From Gnetum montanum (taxonomy: Eukaryota; Streptophyta; Gnetopsida; Gnetales; Gnetaceae), in contig MNCI01038293.1 in the NCBI GenBank assembly GCA_015680685.1, positions 191,006 through 255,005 of the forward strand: 64,000 bases of DNA, in the 5' to 3' direction. Position 1 is the stretch's first letter. Each line of letters begins with the position of its first letter. Both the position numbers and the translations under genes were made by a program. The notes under the pieces were generated by a model. The model worked only from the letters and a program-made list of their open reading frames with translations, had not been told where the DNA came from and searched no databases. Of this stretch, positions 45,513-58,253 are shown piece by piece.

Positions 45513-47518
45513 TGATGAGTGATGATGCGATATGCACAAGTTGCGATATCACATCCCATGCGATATCATGTACATGATATCGCATCGTCCCCTGCGATGT
45601 TGCGTACATGATATCGCGGTCTACCGCCAAATCTATAAATAAGATATGACACTCCCCTTATTTTCCATCCTAGGCTTAAAGTAGGAAAACTCTGGCAGTT
45701 TGATCACTCTAGAGATAGAATATTTTCCATGTGCCCGTAGTAGGATTCCCCAAGTGAACGGATCTTTATTCGAGTAGCTTTGTATCTAAACGCAAGTTGT
45801 GTACGGCAATGAAGACAAGCTTTGTGGATAAACCTTGCAGTGCATGGAATAGGATTTTATTACATGTTATTTCTTACCTATTATTTATTACCTGCATTAG
45901 TGTGGCATGAGTACGACTTGATTACAAGCATTGACGAATGTGTACAGATAATCAAGGAATCAGCTGCTCATCGCTATTAGTCTTTCTCACCCTTAACTCC
46001 TAGAATGTGGGATGAGTATGACTTGATTACGAGCATCTATGGATGTGTACGGCTAGTCAAGGAATCAGCTACTCATCATGTTTAGGCTAGTTAAGTGCCT
46101 CAGTATGACCACTTCGAGCACGTGCATTACGTGTGGTGATCCTAGTAACAATTAGCATTTGATAGCCACAGTTACATAGTTCAGGGTGTGTACGGTAAGT
46201 GGGAATGGATGCTGACACTAGTTAATTTAGACTTAGTCCTTACTTAGAGTTAGTTAGCTTTCTCAACCCTTCACTCTTTAGCATATAAGAGAAAAACATT
46301 TAAAAGATATAAAAATCATATACCTTAGACTTACTTAACCATAAACCATGACAACTATAAGTAAGTCTGGGAAGACAACGAATGATTAAACCCCAAGTGT
46401 TCCATGGGGCGTGTAGGCATTTAGTCTACAGAGTTCGACCTATCGCGCATGCTACACTCATTTCATATGGTTGAGTGTAGGGGTACCTCCCCACTCATCA
46501 ATGAGAAACAAGGTACCCCTATTCCCAACCAAATGAATCACAAGTGTTGATGCATAATCCAATTTAATTCTATGGATGGGACTAGTTGTACATCTAAATT
46601 ATTATGCTTTGATCACATTTTGTTGTCTTCCTACTTGAACTAGTGGTAGTTTGTCACGTATGATTTAATTCATAGTGAGGCATATGATTGATGTTGTCTA
46701 GCCCTATGTTACTCGTAATGACAATAAAGAGATGAATTGATTCAGCTAATTAATAGTGGAAAGTAAAATCCAGTCTAGCCTATGTGCAATGAGTGTTTGT
46801 CCATAATCATCCACACATACCTTGGACTTTGTGTAACTACCATTGGGATTGCCAAGCATACATCACTAGGCTTACTAAACGATACACTGCTAGCTTTCCA
46901 AGTAATTACACTTAAGTGCTCATGATTGGTCATACTCATTCCGCTTAATGATAGGAATCATAAATAGCAGTAAATGGAAACATCAACTAAATAAAATAGT
47001 AAACAATTAAAAAATTAAATAACTAAAAGGAATAATAAAACTAAGTGGATGCTACATTGATGGAAGTAATCTTGATCTTTATTTCTAGTCATGTAATGCA
47101 TCCAAGTACATCACACTCAAATAAGGATGTCTTCTAATCGTAAACATCACACTATGGACATGCATTGTGAAACAATAGAACTTGAAATCACAAAGCTAAG
47201 AAATACTATTTAAGATCTATCAAAAACTATGTCCCAACTGTGCATCCAAGTGTTGTATTTATAAGCTAGCATAAAAGAGATAATATTAGATATCCAACAT
47301 CATTTCTTGGGGCCAATATCATGTATCCGATATAAAGGCTTCAATATTGAATATCTGATATTGAAGCTAACAAAATCATAACTCATCAAAAATATAGACT
47401 AAGTAGCGTACTTACCTCTACATCAACAGATTTGCATTGATGCATTTGATGAGGCTACATCAATGAGGCTTCATTGATGCATGCCCATTGCTACAACTAC
47501 TCAACTTATACTTCATCA
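45513..47518 (-). repeat. LTR shared by elements B and C (1020 bp, interrupted)
   Basis: The LTR consists of 45513-45519 plus 46506-47518; the rest is a solo LTR with its duplication. On its 3' side lies the primer site of B, and on its 5' side the polypurine tract of C. TATAAATA (reverse) is at 47263-47256. U3 contains GATATTGGATATC-type palindromes and a perfect 9-bp inverted repeat (CATCAATGA, GGCT, TCATTGATG) at 47458-47479. A single LTR between two internal regions is the product expected from recombination between two elements. Confidence 0.82.
45515..46505 (+). mobile_element. solo LTR inserted 7 bp from an LTR end, ATGAG duplication
   Basis: The LTR is 45520-46500 (981 bp), flanked by ATGAG at 45515-45519 and 46501-46505. 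It begins TGATGATGCG and ends CCCACTCATCA. U3 has GATATC/CATGTACATG palindromes (45525-45625) and TATAAATA at 45634-45641. U5 holds a ~105-bp duplicated segment beginning GAGTACGACTTGATTACAAG near 45908 and again near 46014. Confidence 0.93.
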
Positions 47519-48490
47519 TAATCCCATGACTGAGTGAAAACTTGTCCTCAAATGAACAAAAATAGGATCAAGCTTCTTAGAAAATTGGAAAGGTATGGAA
47601 TTATTGATTGATGAATTGACTAACTAACTAACTAACTCTGAGTGCTTAACTATACGGAATTTAAAAATTAATATTCATGATAACAAAATTAGACACCTTT
47701 GCAAAATTTACAGTAGGATCCCTTTGATTACCAAAGATAAGGTGAATTTCAAATAGTGCTAGGAGGTGGAGGCTCCTAGGGTACTAACACTCCTTCAGTA
47801 GGCTTTCATACTTGCGATAATGGAGGCAATTAAGGCTATCCTATTACTGCTATTACTTCTAGCATAAGTTTGAAAGCATCCAACAATGCGTTCATTTTTT
47901 CTTCTTTACTATGTGTATTGTACACAGTGTATATGGCTTTTCCAATATGGGCTAGTATGAGGATGTTCCATAGGCATAACATTATTGGGAATAGGTCCTT
48001 AGCATTAATAAACCATGTTGTGAATTATTTCCATTTAATGTTGAACATATTTACCAAGTTTTATAGTTCATGATAATCATTCATTCTCCTGGTTAGGTTC
48101 TCAAAAATCGATCATTGATCAGTGAATTGGCTCCTAAGAACTTCAAGCTCCTTATTGGCTATCTCCAACTTTGTTCAATATCTTTGTGATACTTGACATC
48201 TGCCTCATATAGGTGGTAAAAACTAACCACCTATTTCTCCAACTTTGTTCTTGGCCTCCCTATAGTCAGCATAGCCAAGTTTACATATTAAAGGTTGGAA
48301 AGCTACATGTATTTAGTCATCTCCTCAATTTGCAACTCCTTTAGGCAAATCTTAGCTTTTTATATGTGTTTAAGCCTTCAAAAATTGGCTACCACACATC
48401 ATCTCTTTGTTGGAGTTACTAGAGCACCTCATTCATCTTTACCCTGGCCAACTAAATTTCCTTTTCGTTCACCTCCTTAAGAAGCTTAAA
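47519..48490 (-). pseudogene. element C: polypurine tract and C-terminal part of ORFX
   Basis: On the reverse strand the tract CAGTCATGGGATTA (47532-47519) precedes the shared LTR. Upstream are the coiled-coil-like C-terminal part of ORFX (48480-47750) and the conserved end region, homologous to 50100-50750 in E4. It is cut near 48490, where element H sequence begins. Confidence 0.65.
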
Positions 48491-48966
48491 ACACCTCAAG
48501 AAAAATTTGCAAATTTTACATGATAAGCCTTAATAGAAAAATTTACAATGTAATTGATGTACATTAAAAGAAAAAAATAATTTCCTATTTTCCCACAAAA
48601 AAATTCATCCCATAACCTTGTTTTAGTTAAAGTTCTAGTAATATTTAATGTAAAAATTTCATTTAAGCTAGCGTATAAGTTGTAAATGTTACTTAAGGTA
48701 GCTTATGAGTTTGAAACATCATTTAAGCTAGCATATAAGTTGTAAACATCATTTAAGATAGCTTATAAGATGCAAAGCTTATAAGCTGTAAATGTCATTT
48801 AAGCTATCTTATAAGCTATAAATGTCATTTAATAAGATTTACAACTTATAAGCTGTAAATGTCACTTAAGTTAGCTTATAAGCTAGAGTTTTGGGTAGTG
48901 AAAATTTTAAACACACTAGTACTTTTAGCCTAAAATCCAAACACACCTGCTTATGAGTTGCATATT
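48491..48966 (+). repeat. element H LTR fragment, left copy (AAGCTAGCTTATAAG-rich)
   Basis: From about 48656 it consists of TAAGCTAGCTTATAAGCTG and TAAATGTCATT units, then AGAGTTTTGGGTAGTGAAAA. It ends ATATT, the target site of the following LTR. It is about 85-90 % similar to 57959-58253. Because the right copy leads into an LTR end and primer site (59704), this is interpreted as LTR sequence of element H. Confidence 0.6.
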
Positions 48967-49886
48967 TGATGAGCGGTGAAAGGTACCCCTATGATCAACC
49001 ATACGAATCATAAAGCATTCATGCATGATCCAATCAAATTCCATGGACTCTGTCTTTTGGTGTACTAGTTGTCTAGGAAGTGAACCTCACCCTAGTGGTC
49101 ATTTTTTATCTTCCTAATTACACTTGTAATATACAAAGGTATGGTTAAGTATAATTGAGGCATATGATTTTTATTATTTTATGTATTATGTTCTTTGGCA
49201 CTTCAAGTACAAAAATGGAGTAATTTAATAACTAATTTAATTTAACTACTTAACTAATCTCCAACTAGTCCTAACATAAGCATCAAGTCCCACTTTTTGT
49301 ACATGTCCTACACCCATGTATCCACTACTGGGTTACCAAGGGCTATGCTACTAGGTGAACCAAGCAATAACACTGCTAGGATCACCAAGCATATATGTGT
49401 TAACACTCAAAGTGCTGGTACTTATATGTTTACTTAATCACTATTTATCCTATCTCACTTAATTACTTAATTATCTTAATTACTAAGAAATATTAAATAA
49501 ATAACTAAAAACATTAAATACATGAATGAAATATTTAAACTATCTAGAATGCTACAAGATTTATCAAGAAACTTGCTTTATTTCCACACATACTATCGTT
49601 CTTAGGTACAACAATGCTCAAATAAAGATCCATACACTCAATGACTCCTACTACAAGCACTTGGGAAAATATTCTAACTTTTGAATGTAAACACTATAGA
49701 AGTTTGACTACTACTATGACTTAACTCCCCATAAACACAGTTGTGAGCTTGTATTTATAGTTTTTGTTATAGGGCTATGTCAACAGGACCCCATAGATGT
49801 AGCAAATATTATGTTGACAAGGCAACACCATGTAAATGGGGCCCCATGGATGGAGGCCCGCCAACACAACACTTTGATATTCATCA
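48967..49886 (-). repeat. E4 3' LTR (920 bp)
   Basis: On the reverse strand it begins TGATGAATATC after the tract GTTGTGGAGGTA and ends CACCGCTCATCA. TATAAATA (reverse) is at 49759-49752. U3 has the palindrome ATGGGGCCCCAT at 49836-49847. It is collinear with the solo LTR at 58254-59092 except in U3. ATATT (48962-48966) is the left target duplication. Confidence 0.88.
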
Positions 49887-50079
49887 TACCTCCACAACTA
49901 AATGAAAACTCATCATTGAGTTCCTTTACAAAATTGGAAAGGTATGGAATTATTAATTAACTCTTAACATAACAAAACTGAGTGTTGAGTGTACAAATCA
50001 ACACATTACAAAAAAATTTTGGTGTTCATGACACAAAATTGAACACCATGACATGACTACAGAAAATTGGATAGCACAT

Positions 50080-52975
50080 CCTCTAATGGCATGAAGATGG
50101 TGGAGAAGGTTAAATAGTCCTAGGTCATGGAGGCTTCTAAGTTTTTGAAGTACCTTCACCAGATTTGAGCACATGTGGTGGCTAAGGTGACTATGGCTAT
50201 CTTGTTGTAGCTACAACCTCTAGTGGAAGGTGAAAGACATTCAGTAATGCCTTCATCTTCTCCTCCTTACTCCTAGGATCATTCATAGTCCATGCGAGAT
50301 CGCCAACATGGGCTTGAATAGGTATATCCCATAGATAGGGCATTATTAGGAACAACTCCTTAGCATTGAAAATCTAAGCATCAAATTTTTTACGTTTGAC
50401 ATCGAACATCCTAATTGCATTCTACAGCTCTTAGTAGTCATCCATCCTTTTGGCCAAGTTCTCAGTGGTAGATCTTTTATCAATGTATTTACCCTTGAGA
50501 ACTTCAAGTTTAGTGTTTTCCATTACAAGCTTTTTCTTAGTGTCTTTATGTTGCTTAAACTCAACCTCATATAATAATTATGAGCTAGCCACCTACTTTT
50601 CCAGTTCTAACTGCAATCATTCGATAGTCAACATGGCTAGATTTTCATATTGGAGATTAGAAAGCTCTATGTATTTTATCATCTCTTCAATCTACAACTT
50701 CTTCATATGGATTTCTACCTTGTCGTAGGCATCTATTCCATTAATTATGGGTTGCCATAATTCTCTTCCTTGTTGGAGTTATTGGAAGATTTTTTTTCTT
50801 CCGTCTTCATCAACTAGATGTGTTTTTTATTCACTTCTTTCTAGAGACCAACTTGATCTCTGTAATGATGTTTAACTCTCTCAAAATTGAGAGCCTCTAA
50901 TTTCTAGGCATCTAACTCTATCGTAGTGTTCTACCAAAGGGCATGGACCTTCTCCATGAAGAGGTTTTTTATTTTTTGCCACTAATCTTCTTAGCTATGT
51001 GTTTGCTCTAGCTAGTTGCTCCTGATATTGATGGATGAAGTTGATTAATTATTTTTTGTACTCATCAACATTCCATAAGCAATGGTTCTCTACAGTCAAT
51101 TGTACATTGTTCTGGCGAGTCTAATCCAAGACCATCTAAATTTTGTGCTATGTAGCCTCTACCAAGGAATAGTATAACACTACCATTTCCATTACACCCT
51201 CAACCCATTTCAGTCTAGTGTGAAGCTATTTAAGAGCTTCATCTCTTGTGAATGCTAGGTTGAGAAATGTAAGGTCAACAATTTGGGCTTTTAACTCAGC
51301 AACTTCAATAACCAAGTGTTTTTTCAGCTCCTTGGCTATTTTTAGTTGTCCCTTCAAGATGATGTTTTTGCCCCTTACCTCTAATAGCTCCAACTAGGTT
51401 ACAATAATATTTTCCAGAAGATCAAAGACATTTGGAAGTAATTGCCTAGTTTCCATTAGTCAATTTAGTAGTTCTTCATGTTGTAATACATTTATTTTAC
51501 TACTTTTGATTCCTATGGAAATCTACACATCTTTGAGTGCTATGACGTTTGGTATAGATGCCATAGGTGCATTGAGTGTTTCAATAATTTGATCAACAAC
51601 CATCTATGTTGTTGTCTCTTACCCTTGGTGCTGCATCACCAATACTATTGCCTCCTCACCTTTCTCCAAGCATACAAAGAAGTACATGGTGTTCCCAAAT
51701 ATTTCTAGGAGTGGTTGTTATTCTACAAGAGATACCATGACCTCTCTGGTGCTAGAATTTGATCACATGGAAAACTACATTCTTTAGGCTGAGAAAATGT
51801 ATCCACCTCCACCTTATCAGGTTGTTTATTTAGGCCACCTCATTTAGGTGACTCGTTGCTAGTTGATACATAGATGGGTCTCTGCCACTTTGCCTGATCA
51901 TTTCTCTTGTTCACTCAAAAGCCATTCTTGGTACTCATGTAACCATTGAGCTATTGTAGTGACATCTATCATAGTTGTTTAAGTGGAAAGTGGAGGCAAT
52001 GATTGCTGCTCCTCTTCCTGAATGATTATTACAAACATCATATCTTTCATCATCTCCACCAAATTAGTGATTAGAGCACCACCTAACAACATCATTTGTA
52101 TAATGGACTATTCCCCTCCTCTTATAGAGTTTTCTGATGAGGCATGGGAAGGGGAGTTCCTTCCTTTCACATTCATTTTCTTTAAAATACTTCCCCATCT
52201 CTAGATAGATCAACTGTAAAAGGTTGATAAGGAATCTCCCACTCAGAGTGGTGCATGCATGGGCAAAAAATATGGTGATTTTTCTAGGCCGCATCGTGGG
52301 ATTTAGGTGAAAGGCCACAATCTTGTAGTGGATTCTTTCTGCCTGTGTAAGTATGTCAAAATCCTTGTGGTTGATACCATAGGACCTCTCCAACCATTCT
52401 TTCTTAATGTTAGGCTCTACCTGCATTGGAATCTCAGCAAGATTTGTTCCTGTTTCTGGAAACCCAAGCATTTTAGCAATGGCTTACATTGAGAAAAATA
52501 CTGAGATGTCCTTGATTTTTATTGTTGATCCAACCTACTTTTTTTCCAAAATAAAAGTTTCTTTCCCATGTACCACTTCCTTGTGGAAGTGATGATTGGC
52601 TACATGGAAGAGGTTTATCAATTAGTCCTGCACTTCTATTGGTGCTTACTCTAGGAAAGGGCTAAAGTTTAACTCTTGAAGCACTATTTTTTGGACCTCC
52701 TTCAATTTGATTTGATTCAAGTAGGCTTCTATCAAGATCACCTCAAGATTTTCTTGTTGAGCTAGTGCATCATCCTAGTGGAAATGTTCTAGTACTGCTA
52801 TTGGTTTTTCAATCTATCTAATAGATTCTACCTTAGCCTTTTTCCTAAGAGGACCTATGGCATGGGTTGCAAGTGGCTCTTCTTGGTCTTGTTCTTGGCC
52901 CCTTCCCATTCTAGGTCATTTCTTCCTTGGTTGAGATAGTCATGCTTGCTATGTGTGTTTTCCTTTTGATGCCAT
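50080..52975 (-). pseudogene. ORFX (E4)
   Basis: It starts MASKGKHT at 52975, immediately after ATGATTGTAG, the same acceptor-like junction as in E1. An N-terminal basic cluster (GPLRKKAKVE, near 52860-52830) could be a nuclear signal. The Transposase_32-like region is at 52471-52064: DILTQAERIHYKIVAFHLNP, AHACTTLSGRFLINLLQLIY and LPFPCLIRKLYKRRGIVHY, aligning with E1 12070-12320. A long coiled-coil-like part follows to about 50300, with a conserved Pro/Trp segment (LIMPYLWDIPIQAHVG) and NDPRSKEEKMKALL near 50330-50240. Stops are frequent. It is more diverged from E1 and B than those are from each other. Confidence 0.72.
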
Positions 52976-53384
52976 CTACAATCATAACACATCCATGAAT
53001 TAGTAGATATAAAGTGTAAATTTAAATTTTTGAATACCTTATCTTGTCAGTTAGTTACACTTTGGCTAAGGTTGAACCATGGTAGATTGATTATTTTATT
53101 AATTATTTATTGTAAATGTCACCAGAGCTTGTTAGAAAGGTTTAACTCTTGTAATTTTTTTGTTTAATAGTTGATTACTTAATTAAAACTTTGTGGGAGT
53201 TAGAAAAATGGCACAGTTATTGCCCTCATGACGAAGAGCTTACCTTTGGTAGCTATAGGGTTGAAGAATGGAGTGATTTGGATAAATGGTTAGGAAGTTA
53301 TGGCTCTAGAAGGTTTTGGGCTCTAAAAATTTAAAAAGCTCCCTTGGTGTTCATGAAAAAATGTAAACTTTTCAAAGTGGGGTC

Positions 53385-53480
53385 ACACATATATATAGTA
53401 TTTTTTCACTATGTCAATGAGGTTGCATATACAAGGGCTCATATAGGCATCTGCTTTGTCAATGAGGCCTCGTATATGAA
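53385..53480 (-). promoter_or_regulatory. candidate internal promoter for ORFX (E4)
   Basis: CTATATATATGTGTGACCCC (53398-53379) follows repeated CTCATTGACA and CATATACGAGG-type segments. AAGGGAGCTTTTTAAATTTT downstream matches the E1 and B leaders. The element's LTR U3 contains similar GTTGACATAG segments. Confidence 0.55.
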
Positions 53481-53761
53481 GCTTATAGGGAAAATTTTTA
53501 ATTTTGAATATCTTTAAAAATACAAGAAATTTTTCAATGATTTTTGGGGTCCATGGTATCCTAGAAAAGCCAAGAATATGATGAAATCATTGAAAAGGAT
53601 TTTTGAAATCTTAAAAATTGAAAATTTTAATGAAAAATATGTTTATTGAACAAAATATATAAAGAAGCACATGGTTTCATGTAAAAGATGGATGTACAAA
53701 AGATTCTAATTACAATAATACCTAAGGATAAGGTGCTTAACAAATCCAACCAAGAGAGATT

Positions 53762-53806
53762 CAAGTGGGTCCTCTCCATAGTAGGCACATGCCTTGTTTA
53801 CCCTTA
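53762..53806 (-). promoter_or_regulatory. conserved linker block (E4 copy)
   Basis: Reverse strand: TAAGGGTAAACAAGGCATGT, then GCCTACTATGGAGAGGACCC and ACTTG. Counterpart of 10538-10583. Confidence 0.6.
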
Positions 53807-55049
53807 CATAACTTCAACCTAGGGAGTCTGTGGGCCCCATAGTTGATTAATGGTCAATGGAAGTTAAGGATCAAAACTTGGAAGATTCTACCTAAGAATT
53901 CAAGTACATTAGATGAAGACATTGAAGCAAGAACATGGACTTCTATAGTGAGATTAGTTACAGACAACATATGTGCATGATGAAGAAGGTGGAATAGAAT
54001 TCCAAATTGAGGTTATAAAAAGTCCCTTATGGAGTTTGTGTTTAAAATGACCTAAGAAGATCCATCCTTAGTCCAAACCAAAACCAACCTCTTTGAGTAA
54101 CTTCGCATCGCCACTCCAAGACCAATCCATCCCCTCAAGATACAAGAGTTCTTCCACAGAACAACCACCATTCCATAAAGATAAGAAAAGAGAAGTAGAA
54201 AATGAGAGAAGGCCTTAGTTAGATGGGACCTTGAATCATGGGCAACATGTCTTTCTAGTCACATAACCAATGCTTGTAGCCCATTTATTTGTCTAAGAGG
54301 CGTGCTTTGAATTCCCATCCTATTTTTTTTTCTTTTTAAATGGGAACCACACCGTGCAAAGACTTTATTTAACTTCTTGTTATTGGTCAACAAAGAATGG
54401 TAAGAAGTCTATGTAAACACTCAAGCACCCAAGCAAGTAGAAGAGTACAAAGAGCATTGAGTCCCCTTGAAGTCACACCTTGTGCAAACCTTTGAAAACT
54501 TACCAATTCCAAAAACTACTAAGGTCACAAATTTATTAAAAGTTTATTTAATGAAAGGGATCACAAATTTTCAAAAGAAGGAAAATCATAGATTTTGTAA
54601 ATGGGTGGATGTTGTGGACTCATTGCCTATTCCATGAAAAAGAAACCATGACTTAGCCATTGGTATAAAGATTTAGAAATAAAAACCAAACATTAACAAA
54701 CAAAACATAAAGCACAAACTACGATTAGTAATAGTTATAGCACTGTTGTGTCCTATTGGCACAAAGAACATTTATTAGCAAAAAATAGAAAATCACACTT
54801 AAACAAAGTAAAATATATAAGAAGGTGTAAAACATTCAAGAAATATTTAAACATACTAATGATGGTGTAAAACAAAAAATGGTGTAAAATGGGAAGAAGT
54901 TTTAAAATCAAAAAGGTGTGAAAGACACAAATTGCAAAGATAAAAATTTCAAATAAAAAATAGAAAAATTGAGGAGCCATGTGTAAGATTAGTATGGATG
55001 GAAAATGTCCCCACAATTGTGTTGGAAGGAGGAGATCTAAAAACTTAAG

Positions 55050-57958
55050 AGTGGTTGTCCATCTGTTGAGGTGTTTGTTGCACTAGCTTTCTTGGACTCA
55101 TGAAAAGGCTTTACTTATTGGATGTTGACTAAGTACTTTTTATTTGGACTCTTAGGTTTATATATGATCATAGCCCCAAAAGGAAAGGTCTTTTCAATTA
55201 TATAAGGCCTTTTCCACAACATTTGAAATTTATTTTTCTAAGGTACATGTGTGGGATTCTAGTAAAGAACCTTATCTCCCAGTTGAAATTTCACTTTCAA
55301 TATTCTAAGGTAATTTCATTTCTTATTCAATGCCTTATGCACTACATTAAAATATAGGACCACTAATCAATATTCATCCAGCATGTTAAGGTTGATCAGT
55401 GTTTCTTTTTGTGCTAGACTTAAGTCAAGATCTAGATCATAGGTTGTTGAACGTGTACAAAGCTTATATTGAATCAGGAGTGTTGGAAGTTTTTCATATA
55501 CTACCTCATAGGGAGAGTAGCCAATAGGAAGTTTCCATGTTAAGTGGTAGGCCCAAATGGCATCATTGAGTTTTGTTCTCTAGTCTCACCTATATTTTCT
55601 AATATTTCTTATTAAAATCTTTGTACTCTCCCTATTAGTTGCCTCTACTTGATCGTTGGCTTAGGGGCGATAGGGTGTTGTTAATTTATGTTCAATCCCC
55701 AAGCATTGCATGAGTTTTCAAAAAGTGGCACCTATAAAATGAGTTTCATTATCAAAAATCAATGCACGTGGCACCCCAGACTTGTTTACAACATTTTCTT
55801 ATAGAAATTGAGTAGTAGTGGATGATGTAAAGTTGGTGAAAACTACTACTTCTACCCATTTGATGTAGTAGTTGAATTTTATAATGATGTATGCCTTTCC
55901 ATTAGAAATAGGTGTGATGAGATCCATGGAGTCAATGCCCCATATGTCAAAGGGCTCTAGTAGTTGAATCCACTATTAAGGACCCTCCATTTGTGTAGTC
56001 ATCCCACCATCTTGTTGACAATGCTCATAGCATCAAACAAATTGGTGGGCATCCCTAAAGATTGTGGGCCAATAGTATCTTGCCATCAGGACTTTTTTAG
56101 GCATGCATCTCCCAACATAGTGTCCTCTGCAAGGGCCTTCATGAGCATCCTAGAGAATGCACAATTGGTCTACACCAAGGACACACCCACGAACCAAGCC
56201 ATCGACACACACCTTGTAAAGATGTTTGTTGATTTCCATGAAGTACTTAACCCGATGAAGAAATTTTTGTTTCTTCCTAAAGTCCAGATCTTGTGACATC
56301 TCCTAAGTGAGAAGGTAAGTGAGGATGCCATCATACCATTTTGATTTAGCAAGCACTTGGACATTTATTGCTCTTGTAAAGAGAAGTTCATCTAAAAATT
56401 GATAAGAGATTGGGCTCTCTTTAGCATTGTTATCCCATATTAACTAAGAGAGATGGTCAACAATCACATTCTCAATTATTTTTCAATTTACTATTGTTAG
56501 ATCAAATTCCTGCAAGATCATGAGCCACCATATGATACGGGGGCTCATCGTTGGCATGTTCATTAGGAAGTAGATGGCACTATGATTTTTGTGCACAAAC
56601 ACATTATAGTCAAGCACATAGTGCATAAAATTTTTAAGAGCATACATCACTTCCATTAGTTCTTTCTCCATTGTGGTATAATTCAACTATTCATTCACAA
56701 TGCTTCAACTTGCGTAGTGAATGTTATATGAATGTTTTTTAATTTCCAACTAGGTAAGCATGGCTACCAAGGTAAAATTAGATACATATTTCATTATATG
56801 AAATGGTCTAGACTAGTCCGTTACCTATAGAATTGGAGTTTCTATGAGTTTGTTCTTTAACTACTAGAATGCATGTGCATACTCTTTGGTAGAGATGAAT
56901 GAAGAATCTTTCTTTGTAAGCTTAATCAATGGCTTTGCAATCTTACAAAAATTCTCTATAAATCGTTGGTAGTAGCCAGTGTGTCCAAGTAATGATCAAA
57001 TGTCTTTGACTATATCTAGTTGGCATGTGATTTCTTGGATGATCCTTATCTTTTTCAGGTCTACCTCAATCCCTACCTAAGTAATTTTGTGCCCCAATAT
57101 TATGCCTTTCTAGATCATTAAATGGCTTTTCTACCAATTGAGCCTAAGATTTTTTTCAACACATCTTTTTAGGACTTACTCAAGGTGGTCCAAGCCTTCC
57201 TCAAATGTAGCCCCATAGGTAGATAAGTCATCCATAAATACTTCTACCTCACTACTAATCTGCTATTGAGAAATACTAATGACCAAGCATTGAAATGTTG
57301 TAGGGGCATTACATAGACCTAACGGTATCTTACAATATGTTAAAGTCCCCTAGGAACTCATGAATATTATTTTGGCTTGATCTTCAAGCACAATCTAGAT
57401 TTGGTGATAGCCACTATAACCATCCAAGAGGTTATAATAACAATGCCCAAATATGGTGTCTAATACTTGGTCCACAAATGGCAATGAAAATTGATCTTTA
57501 AATGTTGTCGTATTCAATAGCCTAAAGTTGATGTAGATCCATCACTTAACACATTTCTTTGGCATAATTATGAGTGGGCTAATCCACTCACTATCTACAA
57601 TGGGATAAATAAACTTCACCTTGAGGATTTATTCTATTTCCTCTTTGATGATTTACTTTAACTTAGGGTTCATCCACCTTTGTGGCTGCCTTCTTGGTTT
57701 CATGGCCAGGTCAGTGTAGATACGATGCTAGCATATCCTTGGATCAATTCCAGTTAGCTCAGGATATAACCAAGCAAAGGTTGTTAGCTATTTGTTGACT
57801 AGCCTCAATAGCTTGTCTTTTTGTTCAAGAGCAAGATTTGCATTGATGATAACTAGCTTGCCATTATTTAAAAATGCGTACTCCATGTCGGTTGGTAGAG
57901 TTTTTAACTCTAAGGGCTCTTGCTTGAAATTATTAGGGATTTCCAACTCTTCCCAACA
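55050..57958 (-). pseudogene. E4 pol: RT, RNase H, integrase (Athila-like)
   Basis: RT starts EELEIPNNFKQEPLELKTLP (57958-57890). Later motifs are FVDQVLDTIFGHCYYNLLDG and an intact catalytic FMDD at 57238-57227. RNase H at 56700-56450 reads LNYTTMEKELMEVMYALKNF. The integrase zinc region is at about 56350-56040. The core at about 55950-55500 includes WGIDSMDLI, RALIFDNETHF, HKLTTPYRP and QVEATNRESTK, so Asp, Asp and Glu are present. A Gly is changed to Glu beside the second Asp. It ends near SPNKKYLVNIQ. About thirty stops interrupt it. Order and motifs match Athila-type pol; protease is missing at the truncated 5' end. Confidence 0.87.
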
Positions 57959-58253
57959 AGTAAATGTCATTTAAGCTAGTTTATAAGTTGTAAACATCAT
58001 TTAAGCTTGCTTATAAGATGCAAAGCTTATAAGTTATAAATTTCATTTAAGCTATCTTATAAGCTATAAATGTCATTTAAGATAGCTTATAATATTTACA
58101 ACTTATAAGATGTAAATGTCACTTAAGTTAGCTTATAAGCTATAAATCCTAATTAAGCTAGCTTATAAGCTAGAATTTTGGGTAGTGAAAATGGTAAATA
58201 TGCTAGTATTTTCAGCCTAAAAGCCAAATACACTAGCTTATGAGCTCTATATT
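57959..58253 (+). repeat. element H LTR fragment, right copy
   Basis: It repeats 48656-48966 closely: TAAATGTCATTTAAGCTAG units, then GAATTTTGGGTAGTGAAAA, ending ATATT. It is joined on its left directly to E4 pol without a primer site and on its right to the solo LTR. The unit contains the perfect palindrome AAGCTAGCTT. Confidence 0.7.

Larger units (their letters stand above)
52976..55030 (-). other. E4 linker between pol and ORFX
   Basis: On the reverse strand it starts TCCTTCCAACACAATTGTGG (55030-55011) after integrase. It shares ATTCAAAGCACGCCTC (54323-54308), GGATGGATTGG and the conserved block (53806-53762) with E3, and the promoter-like module (53480-53385) with E1 and B. The frame at 55016-54753 is a T-rich shadow with no coding match. 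Confidence 0.7.
48967..57958 (-). mobile_element. E4: Athila-like element with pol, linker and ORFX
   Basis: Reverse strand: pol (57958-55050), linker (55030-52976), ORFX (52975-50080), polypurine tract (49898-49887), 3' LTR (49886-48967). It is the only element here in which pol, linker and ORFX occur together, so it defines the full family order. Gag, primer site and adjoining 5' LTR are lost at the 57958 junction, where H sequence (57959-58253) is attached. Confidence 0.85.

Noticed and set aside
54753-55016. Reverse-strand 87-codon hydrophobic frame as a membrane protein
   Set aside because: T-rich linker sequence of E4 gives Phe/Leu-rich translation; the E3 counterpart is not open and has no matching protein.
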